From: JAIVHA01 sp965367295
Lineage (GTDB): Bacteria; Pseudomonadota; Gammaproteobacteria; DSM-19610
DNA: 64,000 bases
Direction of reading: 5' to 3'
Assembly (NCBI GenBank): GCA_965367295.1
Contig: CBDUHN010000003.1
Coordinates: forward strand, 1-64,000
Positions 63,359 through 64,000 of this stretch are shown piece by piece. How positions within the stretch are numbered: position 1 is the first letter of the stretch; the number at the start of each line of letters is the position of its first letter. A model generated the notes under the pieces. That model had not been told where the DNA came from. It ran no database searches and saw nothing but the letters and a program-made list of their open reading frames with translations. Position numbers and translations under genes: made by a program.

Positions 63359-64000
63359 TCAGGCCAGCCGCTTCACCAGCCAGTTGTGCAGGTCGACGAT
63401 CTCGTCGGGACAAACGCTATGGGCCATAGCATAGGCATGCCACTCCACCTCGCAACCCAACGCAGCGAGCGCATCGCGGCTGCGCATGGCGACCTGCAGT
63501 GAGACGATCCCATCCTGTTCGCCATGCCCCATGAACACCGGCAGCCCCTGCTGTACCGCCACCATCTGACCCGGCACCTGCTCGGCCAGCGGCAGATAGG
63601 TGGACAGCGCCATCACCCCGGCCAATCGTTCGGGATACCGCAGCGCCGTGTGCAGGACGATGGCACCTCCCTGGGAAAAACCCGCCAAAACGATACGGTT
63701 AACAGGAATACCCTGCGACCGCTCACGTTCGATCAGTTGGCACAGCAGGCGCTCCGATACGCGAATCCCCGCCTCATCCTGACGCGCCGTGATCTCCATA
63801 CTGACGATATCGTACCAGGCGGGCATCACGTAGCCCTGGTTGATGGTCACCGGCCGATCGGGGGCATGGGGCAGGACGAAGCGGACATCGTGTTCGTCCA
63901 CCAGGCCAAGTTCCGGGATCAGCGGCTCGAAATCATGACCACTGGCACCCAGGCCATGCAGCCAGATGACACTGGCGCGGGGCGGGCGGGCAGGATTGAT
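63359..64000 (-). CDS. Carboxylesterase / phospholipase-type alpha/beta hydrolase (5' end outside window)
   Basis: The last 213 residues of a serine hydrolase. The frame is open from the window edge: SVIWLHGLGASGHDFEPL gives the oxyanion region, GFSQGG carries the nucleophile serine, GHGEQDGIVS the acid and AMAHSVCPDEI the histidine. The family is that of carboxylesterases EstB and acyl-protein thioesterases. The internal ATG used by a shorter frame (63901) cannot be the start, because the conserved N-terminal strand lies upstream of it. Confidence 0.9.
   Translation of the reverse strand: MNPARPPRASVIWLHGLGASGHDFEPLIPELGLVDEHDVRFVLPHAPDRPVTINQGYVMPAWYDIVSMEITARQDEAGIRVSERLLCQLIERERSQGIPVNRIVLAGFSQGGAIVLHTALRYPERLAGVMALSTYLPLAEQVPGQMVAVQQGLPVFMGHGEQDGIVSLQVAMRSRDALAALGCEVEWHAYAMAHSVCPDEIVDLHNWLVKRLA

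Overview
The window is gene-dense, GC-rich proteobacterial chromosome with about 57 protein genes, one strong candidate small RNA gene, one small inverted-repeat element and a few palindromic intergenic repeats. No rRNA, tRNA, CRISPR array, phage or complete insertion sequence was found. Gene content points to a gammaproteobacterium, probably a sulfur-oxidising or Chromatiales-like lineage. The gammaproteobacterial signs are the def-fmt-rsmB-ntrYX-trkAH block, dprA-smg-topA-tsaC, and argH next to algZR-hemCDXY and a class I cyaA. The sulfur signs are a DsrE2-like protein beside a rhodanese and a TtcA-type sulfur carrier enzyme, and a soluble cytochrome c fused to DUF302. The species assignment is inference.

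Layout. 1-3,035: the C-terminal end of a heptapeptide-repeat protein, then a CHASE2-PAS-GGDEF-EAL protein and a two-way terminator. 3,057-6,258: DsrE2, rhodanese, a TtcA-family PP-loop enzyme and an LpxL-type acyltransferase. 6,300-17,339 (all minus strand): def, fmt, rsmB, DUF4390, ntrY, ntrX, trkA, trkH, a methyltransferase and a TPR protein. 17,544-25,488 (plus): LysM protein, dprA, smg, topA, tsaC, a diguanylate cyclase and hemF. 25,597-28,536 (plus): oxyR followed by a rubrerythrin, rubredoxin and rubredoxin reductase peroxide-detoxification operon, with a near-consensus OxyR site between oxyR and rubrerythrin. 28,586-28,814 (minus): a CsrB/RsmY-like small RNA with a sigma-54 type promoter. 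28,948-35,767: BASS-family transporter next to a 237-bp MITE-like element, a hypothetical gene, hemB, a DUF47-PiT phosphate pair, aroE, an RRM protein and a gamma-carbonic anhydrase. 35,890-44,619: coiled-coil membrane protein with a leader minigene, gor, prlC, ubiD, an SDR protein and a ferredoxin-type flavoprotein reductase. 44,747-53,747: hemY, hemX, hemD, hemC, a thioredoxin-like protein, a hairpin-rich interspersed repeat, algR, algZ and argH. 53,783-64,000: GGDEF-EAL protein with a cupredoxin partner, MazG-like hydrolase, a degenerate GGDEF protein beside class I adenylate cyclase, DUF302 and cytochrome-DUF302 genes, and a partial carboxylesterase.

Themes. Tetrapyrrole synthesis is widely represented (hemB, C, D, X, Y, F). 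Second-messenger signalling is dense: two GGDEF-EAL proteins, one GGDEF cyclase, one degenerate GGDEF that keeps an I-site motif, and one adenylate cyclase. The most novel signals are the small RNA with GGA-loop hairpins behind a -24/-12 promoter, the NtrX that lacks GAFTGA and the normal Walker B acid pair, the OxyR-controlled rubrerythrin operon, and the degenerate GGDEF/adenylate cyclase pair.
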